Part shown: piece after piece, positions 39,508 through 49,834 of the stretch | Layout of the letters: each line of letters starts with the position of its first letter | Numbering within the stretch: position 1 is the first letter of the stretch | NCBI GenBank assembly: GCA_028285415.1 | Contig: JANQPF010000021.1 | Span: 1-64,000 of the forward strand | DNA: 64,000 nucleotides | Reading direction: 5' to 3' | Source of the DNA: Pseudomonadales bacterium | Lineage (GTDB): Bacteria > Pseudomonadota > Gammaproteobacteria > Pseudomonadales > Azotimanducaceae | The notes under the pieces: generated by a model | Told to the model about the DNA's origin: nothing | The model's database searches: none | What the model saw: only the letters and a program-made list of their open reading frames with translations | Program-made: the position numbers and the translations under genes

Positions 39508-41213
39508 CCCCGACTGAGCCCGGTATGGTCGAAAGCGCTGAAGAAGCGGTGAATGCGCTCCGGATTGCCGGCGAATGACACGACACCTTCCGCTTCGGCG
39601 TCTTTGAGGGACTGCTTGCCGCCGAGGATCGCCGCCCAGGTTTCGTGGCTCAGGGTCAACGAAAGCTTGGCGTGCGTGCCGTCGGTAGGCACGGCGACCT
39701 GGCCGCGGATCCGCAAGCCCGCCTGCTCGCCGCTGGCAAAGCGCCAGGCCATCTCGTCTTCGATGCCAGCGGCTTTGTCCGGATCGAGCAGCACGCGCAG
39801 CACCGGTATGAAATGGGTCGGCGATTGTGCAAGTACCTCTGCCGGTCGGAAGCGGTGGGATTTGAGGCGCGTGAGATCAATCTGTCCTTCGAGCTCGCGC
39901 GCGCGCGTCAGGCACCAGTTGCGCACGTTCGCCGATGTGGTGTGATGGGCAATGCCGCGCATTGCCAGCGCCAGCTGGCGCTCGTCTGAAGGGGTGACAG
40001 CATCCCCGCTGCAAAGCCAGGTGCCGAGCTCAACCGCCCAGCGCCAGTCGGCGTCGCGCAAGGCGTCATCACGTTGCGCACGCACGGCGTCAGCGCCGCC
40101 GAAACCGTCGATCATTCTGGCGTAGCGCACGGTATCCGGCAGCGGAAACAGATGGCTGTCGTCCTCGTCGAGCCAGCCGAAGAGCCCGGCGTGGATCTGC
40201 CTGACATGGTGTTCAACGACACCGTAAAACTGCCGGGTGAAATAGCTGCGCTCGAAGCGTGCGGGCAGCTGCACGGCCGCGGTGAGCTCGGACAGGGAGA
40301 GACCACGGTTCACCCCGCGCACGGTCTGGTCCCAGATGAACTGAATGGCATCGCGAAAGTCGAGCACCGCGGACGCCACCTCCTCACCCGAGACGGGCGG
40401 ACCGTGGGTGCAGATCAGGTGCTCGGGCGCGTAATCGTAGATTTCATCGATGCCGGTCAGCAGCATCCGCGGGTCGCGGTACTCCTCGCCGCGAATCGCG
40501 TAGATATTGAACAGACTCGGCCACACCAAGTTATTGACGCAAACGCGCAGCTCCGGAAACCAGAGGGTGAGGGAGTCTGTTGCATCGGAGGGAGCATGGG
40601 TCAGGACAACCCGCGTGCCGGCAATGTCGAGCTCTTCGCGTTTGTCGATGAGGTGCTGGGCGGGCACATAGCCGGGCGTGAAAGGTGCATGATCGGGATT
40701 GCGGTAGAAGAGCCCCAGACCGCAGTGCAGGAGCGCATCCACCCCCTCTGCAGGAAGCTGCACACCAAACTGGCGGACGAGCCCGCGCGCGGAGCGTGGC
40801 GCAATCTCCCCGCCGAAGCGCCTCAGATTTGCGTCGATGTCTTTATGCCCATAGATGGCGGTGGCGGCGCCCGGGCTGTCGGCCAGCACCGCCTCGGTGC
40901 CGTTGACATAGTGGAAGTGGCTGTAGATGACCGCGGCTATGGGTTTGTCGGTTACCTGACGCAGTTCGTCCAGCGCGCTCTGCATCTCTTCAATCGATTC
41001 GCCGGTATCTATGGCAATGATGCCGGCCGGTGCGTCGATGAACGTTTGATTGGACAGACCGTTGCCGACCAGGCACCAGGCGTGTTCCCCAACGCTGTAC
41101 ATCTGCCGCGTGAGGCGTTCGCCGTGGGCAATGGCGTCGGGGTGCGCACGCTGGCCGGCCGGGCCGGTTGCCGGCTTGGTCTCGTTGATGGATGCGGGGA
41201 TCGGGTCGGTCAT
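39504..41213 (-). CDS. Alkylsulfatase-like metallo-beta-lactamase-fold protein with altered metal motif
   Basis: The ATG at 41213 gives 569 residues; a GTG at 41243 is an alternative. Domain order fits the SdsA1/BDS1 alkylsulfatase group: metallo-beta-lactamase domain (about 40-280), dimerisation domain (about 280-430) and SCP2-like C-terminal domain. The usual THxHxDH zinc motif reads 'SHFHYVNG' (H99-x-H101-x-V103-N104), so the Asp and His of the second metal are missing. Later His residues appear in 'LTHAPSDATDSL' and 'ICTHGPPVSGEE'. It may bind one metal and act on something other than alkyl sulfates. No signal peptide is seen. Confidence 0.8.
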   Translation of the reverse strand: MTDPIPASINETKPATGPAGQRAHPDAIAHGERLTRQMYSVGEHAWCLVGNGLSNQTFIDAPAGIIAIDTGESIEEMQSALDELRQVTDKPIAAVIYSHFHYVNGTEAVLADSPGAATAIYGHKDIDANLRRFGGEIAPRSARGLVRQFGVQLPAEGVDALLHCGLGLFYRNPDHAPFTPGYVPAQHLIDKREELDIAGTRVVLTHAPSDATDSLTLWFPELRVCVNNLVWPSLFNIYAIRGEEYRDPRMLLTGIDEIYDYAPEHLICTHGPPVSGEEVASAVLDFRDAIQFIWDQTVRGVNRGLSLSELTAAVQLPARFERSYFTRQFYGVVEHHVRQIHAGLFGWLDEDDSHLFPLPDTVRYARMIDGFGGADAVRAQRDDALRDADWRWAVELGTWLCSGDAVTPSDERQLALAMRGIAHHTTSANVRNWCLTRARELEGQIDLTRLKSHRFRPAEVLAQSPTHFIPVLRVLLDPDKAAGIEDEMAWRFASGEQAGLRIRGQVAVPTDGTHAKLSLTLSHETWAAILGGKQSLKDAEAEGVVSFAGNPERIHRFFSAFDHTGLSRG

Positions 41214-41355
41214 GGCAGCGTCTTGCTCGGAGAATCGATGCACTTTGCGCCTGCTCTGCGTTCGCTGTCAAAGATCGGGGTGCCGATATGCACCAGGCGG
41301 ACAGAGGTTGCACTTGGGGATGCGATGACAGAGCATTTTGCGCATGGGGGAATCA

Positions 41356-41571
41356 ATGGATCGGATAACCGACGAGGTGATCGAAACCTGGCGGCGGGAC
41401 GGCGTTGTGCTGGTGCGTCAGGCGCTGAAATTGGAGGGGTTGATGCGGGCCGAGCTGGGTCCAGCCCACGCGCTCGGTGATGCCGGAACTTTGGCCATGC
41501 GCTCAGCGTCGCGGAACGCTGTGGCGCGACTTAACGCTGTGGCGCGACTTATTGAATCATGCTCGAGTTGA
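41356..41571 (+). pseudogene. Decayed phytanoyl-CoA dioxygenase-like N-terminus
   Basis: A frame from ATG 41356 encodes 'MDRITDEVIETWRRDGVVLV', which looks like the start of a phytanoyl-CoA dioxygenase (PhyH) protein. After about 40 residues the similarity ends in low-complexity sequence ('ASRNAVARLNAVARL') and the frame stops at 41571. No iron-binding HxD..H motif is present, so the gene has lost most of its length. The frame runs into the glpS start. The call rests on the first 25 residues only. Confidence 0.45.
41515..41550. repeat. 18-base perfect tandem duplication
   Basis: AACGCTGTGGCGCGACTT occurs twice in direct tandem, at 41515-41532 and 41533-41550, just before the glpS start at 41559. 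It lies inside the decayed dioxygenase frame and probably arose by slippage. It adds six codons in frame and sets the distance to glpS. Confidence 0.8.
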
Positions 41572-42500
41572 ACGACGTCCGCCTGCCCGGCGCGAGCGTT
41601 GCGTTTGCACATACGTTTGCGGCCGGGGAAATCAGCGTGGTGCTCGGCGCCAATCAATCCGGGAAGACAGACCTCTGCCGGCTCATCGCCGGCCTGCCAA
41701 CCCGGGCCAGCGGTGCCGTGCGCATCGACGGGGAACCGGTGGTCGCGGGCCCGCGTCATCGTCCGGTTGCCATGGTTTATCAGGCGTTCATCAACTACCC
41801 GAACTTGACCGTGGCGGAGAACATCGCTTCGCCGCTCAAAGCCCGGCGCCGCGCCCAGGCGGAGATCGCCGCGGCTGTGCACGAACTGGCCGCGAAGCTT
41901 GGTCTCGAACATCTGCTCCAGCGCCAGCCCGCGGAACTCTCCGGAGGCCAACAGCAGCGTCTCGCGATCGCCCGCGCGCTCGCCAAAGACGCCCGGGTGC
42001 TGCTCCTGGACGAACCGCTGGTCAACCTTGATTTCAAGCTGCGCGAGGCGTTGCAGACGGAGTTGCGCGCGCTCCTGAAGGCGAGCGACACCGTGGTGGT
42101 TTATACCACCAGCGATCCGCGAGACGCGTTTGCGTTGGGCGATGAGGTTGTGCTGCTCAGCTCAGGGGAGAAGCTTCAGGCCGGCGCGCCCATTGCGGTG
42201 TACACGAATCCGTCGAGCCTGGCGGCGATGCAGCTCCTGAGCGATCCTGGCGTGAATCTCTTTGAACGAGATGGCCACACCCACGCGGTGAGACCCGAAC
42301 ATCTTCGCGTCAGTACGGACGGTGAGCTGAGCTTTGATCTGAGGGTCACTGCCAACGAAACGAACGGTGACGAATCGTTCGTTCACGGCGTTGTCGAGGA
42401 ACGCGACTGGGTGGTGCGCACGCGTGGCATGCTGGAAGCGCTGCCCGGCGATGTGCTGCGCTTGAGCGCCCGGCACGACGACGTCAGGCGGTTCACCTGA
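41559..42500 (+). CDS. glpS: Glycerol-type ABC importer ATPase 1 (GlpS-like), H-loop His missing
   Basis: This 313-residue ATPase belongs to the MalK/UgpC-type group and is first in the GlpSTPQUV-like operon. Walker A is 'GANQSGKTD' (30-38), signature 'LSGGQQQ' (127-133) and Walker B 'LLLDEP' with E152. The H-loop reads 'YTTSDPRDA', with S185 in place of the catalytic His. The C-terminal regulatory domain ('AVRPEHLRVS') is present but short. It should pair with the next ATPase, GlpT-like, to energise the importer. The start follows the tandem repeat by eight bases. Confidence 0.85.
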   Translation: MLELNDVRLPGASVAFAHTFAAGEISVVLGANQSGKTDLCRLIAGLPTRASGAVRIDGEPVVAGPRHRPVAMVYQAFINYPNLTVAENIASPLKARRRAQAEIAAAVHELAAKLGLEHLLQRQPAELSGGQQQRLAIARALAKDARVLLLDEPLVNLDFKLREALQTELRALLKASDTVVVYTTSDPRDAFALGDEVVLLSSGEKLQAGAPIAVYTNPSSLAAMQLLSDPGVNLFERDGHTHAVRPEHLRVSTDGELSFDLRVTANETNGDESFVHGVVEERDWVVRTRGMLEALPGDVLRLSARHDDVRRFT

Positions 42501-42501
42501 C

Positions 42502-43521
42502 ATGTCCAGCATTGAGCTCAAAAATCTGCGATTCTGCTATCCCGGCGCAGATGAAGACACCCTGAGTGATCTCAACCTGCAGATTGCCAACGGCGAGGCG
42601 CACGCGCTCCTCGGCGCGTCGGGCGCGGGTAAAACGACGCTCCTCAACCTGCTGTCTGGACTGTTGGTGCCAACCGCAGGGCAGGTGCTTTTCGATGGCC
42701 GTGACGTCTCGGAGTTGCCTGGCCGGGAGCGGGCCGTCGCTCAGGTGTTTCAGTTTCCGGTGCTCTACGAGGCGATGAGCGTCGCCGAAAATCTCGCGTT
42801 TCCGCTGCGCAACCGCGGACTGGATGCCGAAGCCATCAGCGCTCGCGTTGCTTACGTGTCGGATGAGCTCGAGCTCGGCGATCGTCTGGCGCGCAAAGCC
42901 ACGTCACTGTCGCTGTTCGAAAAACAGCTGGTTGCCGTTGGTAAAGCCCTGATGCGCCCCGACGTATCGCTGGTCCTCCTCGACGAGCCGTTGACGGCGG
43001 TGGAGCCTCGGATCAAATGGCGTCTGCGGCAAACTCTGCGCAAGGTGCAGGCAGATCTGGGCGTGACGATGATCTATGTCACGCACGATCAGACCGAAGC
43101 GCTGACGTTTGCGGATCGCGTCTCGGTGCTGACCGCTGACGGCATTGTGCAAACGGGCAGCCCGAGGGAGGTTTATCAGTCGCCGGCGCAGGAGTTCGTC
43201 GGCCACTTTGTCGGCAGTCCGGGAATGAACTTTATCCCCGCGAACGTGTTGCAGACAGTACCGGGAGACCGGGCTGGCTTTCGTCCGGAGTGGGCCAGCA
43301 TAGATCCTGGCGGCCAGCTCGCCGGCTCGGTGGGTCGGGTCAGTCTTCTCGGCACCCGTGGCGGAGTTGCTGAAGGCCTGGTCACCGTGTTCACTGAGCA
43401 CGGCGAGGTCAACGTGCGTGGGCCTGTCGAGGTGCAGGAAGGTGACGCGGTCGGTATTCGGGTCGATCGCTATGTTGCTTTTGCGAACGAGCTTCGCATC
43501 GCCGAAGGGGAGCTCGCATGA
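42502..43521 (+). CDS. glpT: Glycerol-type ABC importer ATPase 2 (GlpT-like), signature motif lost
   Basis: This 339-residue ATPase starts two bases after the GlpS stop. Walker A 'GASGAGKTT' (38-46), Walker B 'VLLDEP' with E162 and the H-loop H195 ('YVTHDQTEA') are all intact. The signature LSGGQ is replaced by 'LSLFEKQ' (136-142). It therefore complements GlpS, which keeps the signature but lost its His. The regulatory domain follows ('GFRPEWASIDPG'). The name follows the Rhizobium glycerol importer and is not the E. coli glycerol-3-phosphate antiporter GlpT. It overlaps the permease gene by four bases. Confidence 0.85.
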   Translation: MSSIELKNLRFCYPGADEDTLSDLNLQIANGEAHALLGASGAGKTTLLNLLSGLLVPTAGQVLFDGRDVSELPGRERAVAQVFQFPVLYEAMSVAENLAFPLRNRGLDAEAISARVAYVSDELELGDRLARKATSLSLFEKQLVAVGKALMRPDVSLVLLDEPLTAVEPRIKWRLRQTLRKVQADLGVTMIYVTHDQTEALTFADRVSVLTADGIVQTGSPREVYQSPAQEFVGHFVGSPGMNFIPANVLQTVPGDRAGFRPEWASIDPGGQLAGSVGRVSLLGTRGGVAEGLVTVFTEHGEVNVRGPVEVQEGDAVGIRVDRYVAFANELRIAEGELA

Positions 43522-44390
43522 GCTACAAACCGCAGAACAACCGCGCCTGGCTTGGTGTGCTGCCGGTCCTGCTCATCGTCGCTTTCAGCGCCGTGGTGCC
43601 GCTGATGACGGTGATCAACTATTCGGTGCAGGACATTCTCGATTTCAACACGCGCTTTTTTGTCGGCTTCGAATGGTACGTGCAGACCCTGAATGACGAG
43701 CGCTTCATCGAGGCGTTCGGCCGGCAGCTGGCGTTCAGCTTCACGGTGCTGGCGCTGGAGATCCCACTCGGTATTGCCGTTGCGAGGGGCATTCCGAAAA
43801 ACAGCCGTCTGACGCCGCTGATTCTCATTGTGCTGGCGCTGCCGCTCCTCATTCCCTGGAACGTGGTCGGCACGATCTGGCAGATATTCGCTCGCTCCGA
43901 CATTGGTCTTCTGGGCGTTGCCATCAACGCCATGGGTATCTCGTACAACTACACCTCCGAGCCCCTGCATGCGTGGCTGACGCTCGTTGCCATGGACGTC
44001 TGGCACTGGACGTCGTTGGTGGCGCTGCTCGCCTTTGCCGGTCTCACGGCAATCCCGCAGCCTTACTATCAGGCGGCGGAGCTGGATGGTGCCAGCAGCT
44101 GGCAGGTGTTGAGATACGTCGAGCTCCCACGGCTGAGGGGCGTGCTGATCATCGCGGTGCTGCTGCGGCTCATGGACAGCTTCATGATCTACACGGAACC
44201 GTTTGTCTTGACGGGGGGTGGACCCGGCAATACGACGACCTTCCTGAGCCAGTATCTTGCGACCATGGCGGTCGGCCAGTTTGATCTCGGCCCGGCCGCA
44301 GCCTTCTCGGTGATCTACTTTCTCTTCATCCTGCTCTTCTGCTGGCTCTTCTATCAGAGCGTGGTGAAACGCGATGAGGAGACGCCGTGA
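43518..44390 (+). CDS. glpP: Glycerol-type ABC importer permease (GlpP-like)
   Basis: This 290-residue permease has six transmembrane helices and the ATPase-contact loop 'YYQAAELDGASSWQVLRYVELP' (about 191-212). It belongs to the MalF/UgpA-type sugar permease family. It begins in the end of the GlpT-like gene (ATGA) and its own stop overlaps the second permease gene by four bases. Together with GlpQ-like it forms the pore. Confidence 0.9.
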   Translation: MSYKPQNNRAWLGVLPVLLIVAFSAVVPLMTVINYSVQDILDFNTRFFVGFEWYVQTLNDERFIEAFGRQLAFSFTVLALEIPLGIAVARGIPKNSRLTPLILIVLALPLLIPWNVVGTIWQIFARSDIGLLGVAINAMGISYNYTSEPLHAWLTLVAMDVWHWTSLVALLAFAGLTAIPQPYYQAAELDGASSWQVLRYVELPRLRGVLIIAVLLRLMDSFMIYTEPFVLTGGGPGNTTTFLSQYLATMAVGQFDLGPAAAFSVIYFLFILLFCWLFYQSVVKRDEETP

Positions 44391-45190
44391 GCAGGTCGGG
44401 GCGCTGGATACTCTGCGCATACCTCGTCTACCTCGTGCTGCCGCTTTACTGGCTTTTCAGCATGGCGATCAGCAGCAATGCGGACATTGTCGGTGAGTTC
44501 AACGCGTTTCCGGCCGCGCCGACGCTGGCTAACTTTGCGGAGATCTTCTCGAACCCGGTCTGGTACCAGGCTTTCGGGAACTCTCTGACCTATGTCTTCA
44601 TCAACACGCTGATCTCACTGGCGGTGGCCATTCCGGCGGCGTATGCCTTCTCCCGCTACCGCTTTCTCGGCGACAAACAGCTCTTCTTCTGGCTCTTGAC
44701 CAACCGTATGGCGCCGCCTGCGGTCTTCCTGCTGCCGTTTTTCCAGCTGTATTCCGCCATCGGGCTCTTCGACACGCCGCTTGCAGTGGCCCTTGCCCAC
44801 TGCCTCTTTACCGTGCCGCTGTCCGTCTGGATCCTCGAAGGTTTCTTCTCGGGGGTGCCAACCGAGCTTGACGAGATGGCGCAGCTCGACGGTCACAGCT
44901 TCGGCTACTTTTTTCTGCGGGTCTTTCTACCCATCAACCGCGGCGCAATTGGCGTGACGCTCTTCTTCTGCTTCATGTTCAGCTGGGTGGAGCTCCTGCT
45001 GGCGCGGACGCTCTCCGGGGCTGAGGCCAAGCCGATTGTTGTCGTCATGACCCGGACGGTGAGCGCATCGGGTCTGGACTGGGGCGTGCTCGCTGCGGCC
45101 GGCGTGCTGACCGTGTTGCCGGGTGTGCTGGTCGTCTGGTTCGTACGCAAAGATCTGGTCAAGGGTTTTGCGTTGGGGCGGGTGTCATGA
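44387..45190 (+). CDS. glpQ: Glycerol-type ABC importer permease (GlpQ-like)
   Basis: This 267-residue permease of the MalG/UgpE type has six transmembrane helices and the ATPase-contact loop 'TELDEMAQLDGHSFGYFFLRVFLP'. It starts at a GTG overlapping the upstream permease stop by four bases, and its stop overlaps the small membrane protein gene by four bases. The name follows the Rhizobium importer; it is unrelated to E. coli GlpQ phosphodiesterase. Confidence 0.9.
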   Translation: MSRSGRWILCAYLVYLVLPLYWLFSMAISSNADIVGEFNAFPAAPTLANFAEIFSNPVWYQAFGNSLTYVFINTLISLAVAIPAAYAFSRYRFLGDKQLFFWLLTNRMAPPAVFLLPFFQLYSAIGLFDTPLAVALAHCLFTVPLSVWILEGFFSGVPTELDEMAQLDGHSFGYFFLRVFLPINRGAIGVTLFFCFMFSWVELLLARTLSGAEAKPIVVVMTRTVSASGLDWGVLAAAGVLTVLPGVLVVWFVRKDLVKGFALGRVS

Positions 45191-45459
45191 GCTGGATGGC
45201 CTGGACGTTGCCCACCGCCATTTTCTTCGGCGCAATTGGATTCAGTCTGCTGGTGCTGACGCTCTGGGAGCTCAAGTCGCCGACAATATTGCGCAAAGGC
45301 CTGCTGCCCATTGCAACGACGCGTGGTGACCGTTTCTTCATCAGCCTCTTGAGCGCCGCGTTCATTCATCTGTTGTGGCTGGGGCTCGTTGATGCGCCCG
45401 TTTATCCTGCGACGGCTGTGTCGGTCCTGGTTGCTGCGGGACTCTTAAAGTGGGGCTGA
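45187..45459 (+). CDS. glpU: Small DUF2160 membrane protein (GlpU-like)
   Basis: This 90-residue protein has two to three transmembrane helices and matches DUF2160, starting 'MSWMAWTLPTAIFFGAIGFS' and containing 'LLPIATTRGDRFFISLLS'. DUF2160 genes sit between the second permease and the binding protein in glycerol-type ABC operons, exactly as here, and this placement supports the glycerol assignment. Its role is unknown; it may be an accessory subunit. It starts in the last four bases of the permease gene. Confidence 0.88.
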   Translation: MSWMAWTLPTAIFFGAIGFSLLVLTLWELKSPTILRKGLLPIATTRGDRFFISLLSAAFIHLLWLGLVDAPVYPATAVSVLVAAGLLKWG

Positions 45460-45518
45460 AGGCTCCTGCGCTGTATTTATTGCTCTATACTCAGCGCTCG
45501 CTGAGATTGGGGTTTCAA

Positions 45519-47245
<1,727 letters not shown>

Positions 47246-47249
<4 letters not shown>

Positions 47250-47986
47250 GTAATCTCGAAGTCGATTTCGCCCAGAGGACCAAATGTGGCTGTGTAGCTA
47301 CCCGGCTGGGCGGGCACCATGCCGCCGATGGAGCCGGTCATGAGAATCTGGCCGGCTTCGAGCGCATAACCTCTCGTCAGCGCCTCGTTGATGAGGAATA
47401 CCAACGCCTGACGCTGGCCGCCGAGCACCTCTGCAGAGGTGCCGCTCAGCAGCGTCTCGTCGCCGCGTGCGAGAGTTGCTTCGTACGTGTCTATCTCCGC
47501 CGCGTCGACAGCTGCGGCTTCGCCCAGCAGATAGCCGTAGGACGCCGCGTTGGTTGCAATGAGATCGAGACCGTTGGGTTTGGTGGCGAGGTTGGGTGAG
47601 GCAATTTCGATCATCGGGATGCACGCATTCACGGTATCCAGCACGTTTGCATCATTGACCGGATCCGTCACTGCATGGGCTAAGCGAAAGCCGATCTCTG
47701 TCTCGAGCAGCGCACTCTTGGTGGGCTGGATGGGTTCAGCGGCGTTGAACTCCCCGCGTGCAAAGAGCGCGCCGATGATCGGCACGTTGATACCCATCGC
47801 CGCCTGGGCCTGCGGCGCCGTCAACGCCGCTTTGAATCCGGTGATTGTCTCTTTGCGCAGATGCACATACTGGTGCTGCACGTCGTATGCGTCAGCCAGC
47901 GACAGGCCTTCCTGCTCGGCGGTGATGCTGTCGTAGTGGTGCAGCTCTTTGAAGGCGTGTAGAAATTTTTGTGGCCAGTCGCTCAT
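47246..47986 (-). CDS. 2-keto-4-pentenoate hydratase / fumarylacetoacetate hydrolase-family protein
   Basis: This 246-residue protein resembles MhpD-type hydratases: 'EIGFRLAHAVTDPVN' region with Glu residues for the metal, 'CIPMIEIASPNLATKPNGLDLIATNAASYGYLLGE' in parts, and 'ILMTGSIGGMVPAQPGSYTATFGPLGEIDFEI' near the end. The family adds water to 2-hydroxypentadienoate in meta-cleavage of aromatics, but close members have other substrates. It overlaps the SGNH hydrolase gene by four bases, so the two are coupled. No other aromatic-pathway gene lies nearby. Confidence 0.85.
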
Positions 47987-49134
47987 GCGTCCCCCTTGAA
48001 ACCGCCGTTGTCATCGAAGGCAAGGTTGGCGAAACGCTCGCCCATGCGCTCGTAGCCGGCGCCGTTGGGATGCAGGTCGTCGGGCAGGTCCGCGGCGTCT
48101 TCCGGCCCGAAGAGCGCCAGACCGTCGAGATAGTGCAGGTTGGTGTCACCAGCCTCGCGCCGCGCGGCGACGAGCCTGCTCAGAATCTTGCGAATCCAGA
48201 CTAACGTCAGGCAGCCGGCGCGTAGCTCCTCGTTGCCGGGGAACGTCTCGAACTTGCCGGCTTCGTTCGGCAGCGTCGGCCCCGGGTTGTTTTCCGCACT
48301 CGGGCAGAAGATGGGGGAGACGATGAGTATGGGTGTATCGGACTGGCCCTCGCGCAGCGTGTCGAGAAAGCCGTGGACAGCCGGGGCAAACGTACGCTCG
48401 CGCATCGAGTCCATGTTCACGACGTTGATGCCGAGCTTCAGGCTGATGAGGTCCGCCGGCAGATCGCGGATGGTGCGCGCGACGAACTGATCCAGCTGGC
48501 AGTTGCCGCCGAGACCGAGATTCAGGAGGTCCAGACCCGCCAGGCGAGCTGCTACTGCCGGCCAGCTGCGCGTTGGGCTCGTGGCCTCCGAGCAGTGGCT
48601 GATGGAGCTGCCGTGATGCACCCAGAGCGGACGCGCCGGCGCACGATAGGGTTGAATAACGGCATCGGTGCTCACGCGCAGCCCGCGGAGCTCAACCTGC
48701 GCCGAGGTGGGCAGCCAGATCTGGCACTGCTTCATCCCCGCCGGCAGGTTGTCGAATCGCACGCTGCCATCGGCACCTTCGATGAGGTTCGGCTGGGTCG
48801 GGCGGCGCAGGTCGACCTCGAGGACGTTGCCGCTGTCTTCCTCGAGGCTGGCGTGCAGCTTGCCGTCGACGACCAGGTCGAACACCGCCCGGCGCGGGGC
48901 GCGGGCGGCCATCTGGATGCGGGTGAGACGTACGTCCAGCTCGATGCGTGTGGCATCGGTGGCAATCTCCAGGCGCACGCCGGAGGGTTGCTTGACCATG
49001 ATTTCCATGAACGCAGGCACCTGGGGGCGGGTCCAGGCGGGCAGACGGCGCGGCGTGATACCGTGCTCACCGTGGTCGAAGTCCAGCGCGCCGGTGATCT
49101 TCACGTACTCGTGCTCGAACGCAACGTCCTGCAT
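47983..49134 (-). CDS. SGNH/GDSL-type esterase with N-terminal beta-sandwich domain
   Basis: The ATG at 49132-49134 gives 383 residues. The N-terminal 165 residues form a beta-rich domain as in bacterial carbohydrate esterases. The SGNH domain follows with block I 'WVHHGSSISHC' (catalytic Ser), block II 'LNLGLGGNCQLD', block III 'ISLKLGINVVNM' and block V 'LPDDLHPNGAGYERMG' (Asp and His). It should hydrolyse an acyl or acetyl ester. No signal peptide is seen, so it is probably cytoplasmic. It is the first gene of a unit with the FAH-family hydratase. Confidence 0.87.
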   Translation of the reverse strand: MQDVAFEHEYVKITGALDFDHGEHGITPRRLPAWTRPQVPAFMEIMVKQPSGVRLEIATDATRIELDVRLTRIQMAARAPRRAVFDLVVDGKLHASLEEDSGNVLEVDLRRPTQPNLIEGADGSVRFDNLPAGMKQCQIWLPTSAQVELRGLRVSTDAVIQPYRAPARPLWVHHGSSISHCSEATSPTRSWPAVAARLAGLDLLNLGLGGNCQLDQFVARTIRDLPADLISLKLGINVVNMDSMRERTFAPAVHGFLDTLREGQSDTPILIVSPIFCPSAENNPGPTLPNEAGKFETFPGNEELRAGCLTLVWIRKILSRLVAARREAGDTNLHYLDGLALFGPEDAADLPDDLHPNGAGYERMGERFANLAFDDNGGFKGDA

Positions 49135-49207
49135 GGCGGTCTCCCTCTCTGAATCGTAGTATCGTACGCCTTCGGACAGGGTTACAACCACACGCACGGG
49201 GGTACAG

Positions 49208-49825
49208 ATGAGCGATTCGCATGCCATTTCAACGGTTGCCGAGTTGAGAGCGGTCATTGGTGAAGAGGTGCCGGGGCTGTCGGAGAAGAACGTCGACCAT
49301 CTCAATGACTTTGCGCTCGACTATCTCGCCAAAGCGCCGTTTCTCGTGATGGCTACCTCCGATGCCAGCGGCAATCTCGATGCATCGCCGAAGGGCGACG
49401 GCCCCGGCTTCGTCGAAGTGGAGGACAAGCGCACGCTGGTGATTCCGGACCGCCCGGGTAACAAGCTGGCTTACGGGCATCTCAATATTCTGGACAATCC
49501 GCGCATCGGATTGATCTTCATGATTCCCGGCACCCCCGAAACGTTCCGGGTCAATGGCGACGCTGAGCTGACCGCTGACCCGGAGCTGCTCGAGCGGCTT
49601 GCCGCGCGGGGGAAACCGGCAACGCTTGCCGTCCGGGTACATGTGAAAGAAGCGTTCTTCCACTGCGCCAAGGCTTTCATGCGGTCTGGCCTGTGGCAGC
49701 CGGACTCGTGGCCGGATCGGCACAAAGTCTCCTTTGGAGAAATGTACGCGGCGCAGCGCCGGGGTGAGCTGACCGCGGAGCAGGTCGACGCCGCGGTGGC
49801 AGCCGACTACGAAGCCAACCTGTAG
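49208..49825 (+). CDS. Pyridoxamine 5'-phosphate oxidase-like FMN-binding protein (MSMEG_1061-type)
   Basis: This 205-residue protein has the split-barrel flavin-binding fold. Typical sequence is 'KAPFLVMATSDASGNLDASPKGDGPGFV' in parts, 'IPDRPGNKLAYGHLNILDNPRIGLIFMIPGTPETFRVNGDAEL' in parts and 'FFHCAKAFMRSGLW' near the end, as in the PNPOx-type MSMEG_1061 family. It is not the true PdxH. The reaction is unknown. The TesB gene starts nine bases after its stop, so they may form an operon. Confidence 0.87.
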   Translation: MSDSHAISTVAELRAVIGEEVPGLSEKNVDHLNDFALDYLAKAPFLVMATSDASGNLDASPKGDGPGFVEVEDKRTLVIPDRPGNKLAYGHLNILDNPRIGLIFMIPGTPETFRVNGDAELTADPELLERLAARGKPATLAVRVHVKEAFFHCAKAFMRSGLWQPDSWPDRHKVSFGEMYAAQRRGELTAEQVDAAVAADYEANL

Positions 49826-49834
49826 GAGCAGTCC

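Noticed and set aside
40074-41480. 468-residue forward open frame opposite the alkylsulfatase-like gene
   Set aside because: It has no recognisable domain and mirrors the coding frame of the reverse-strand gene.
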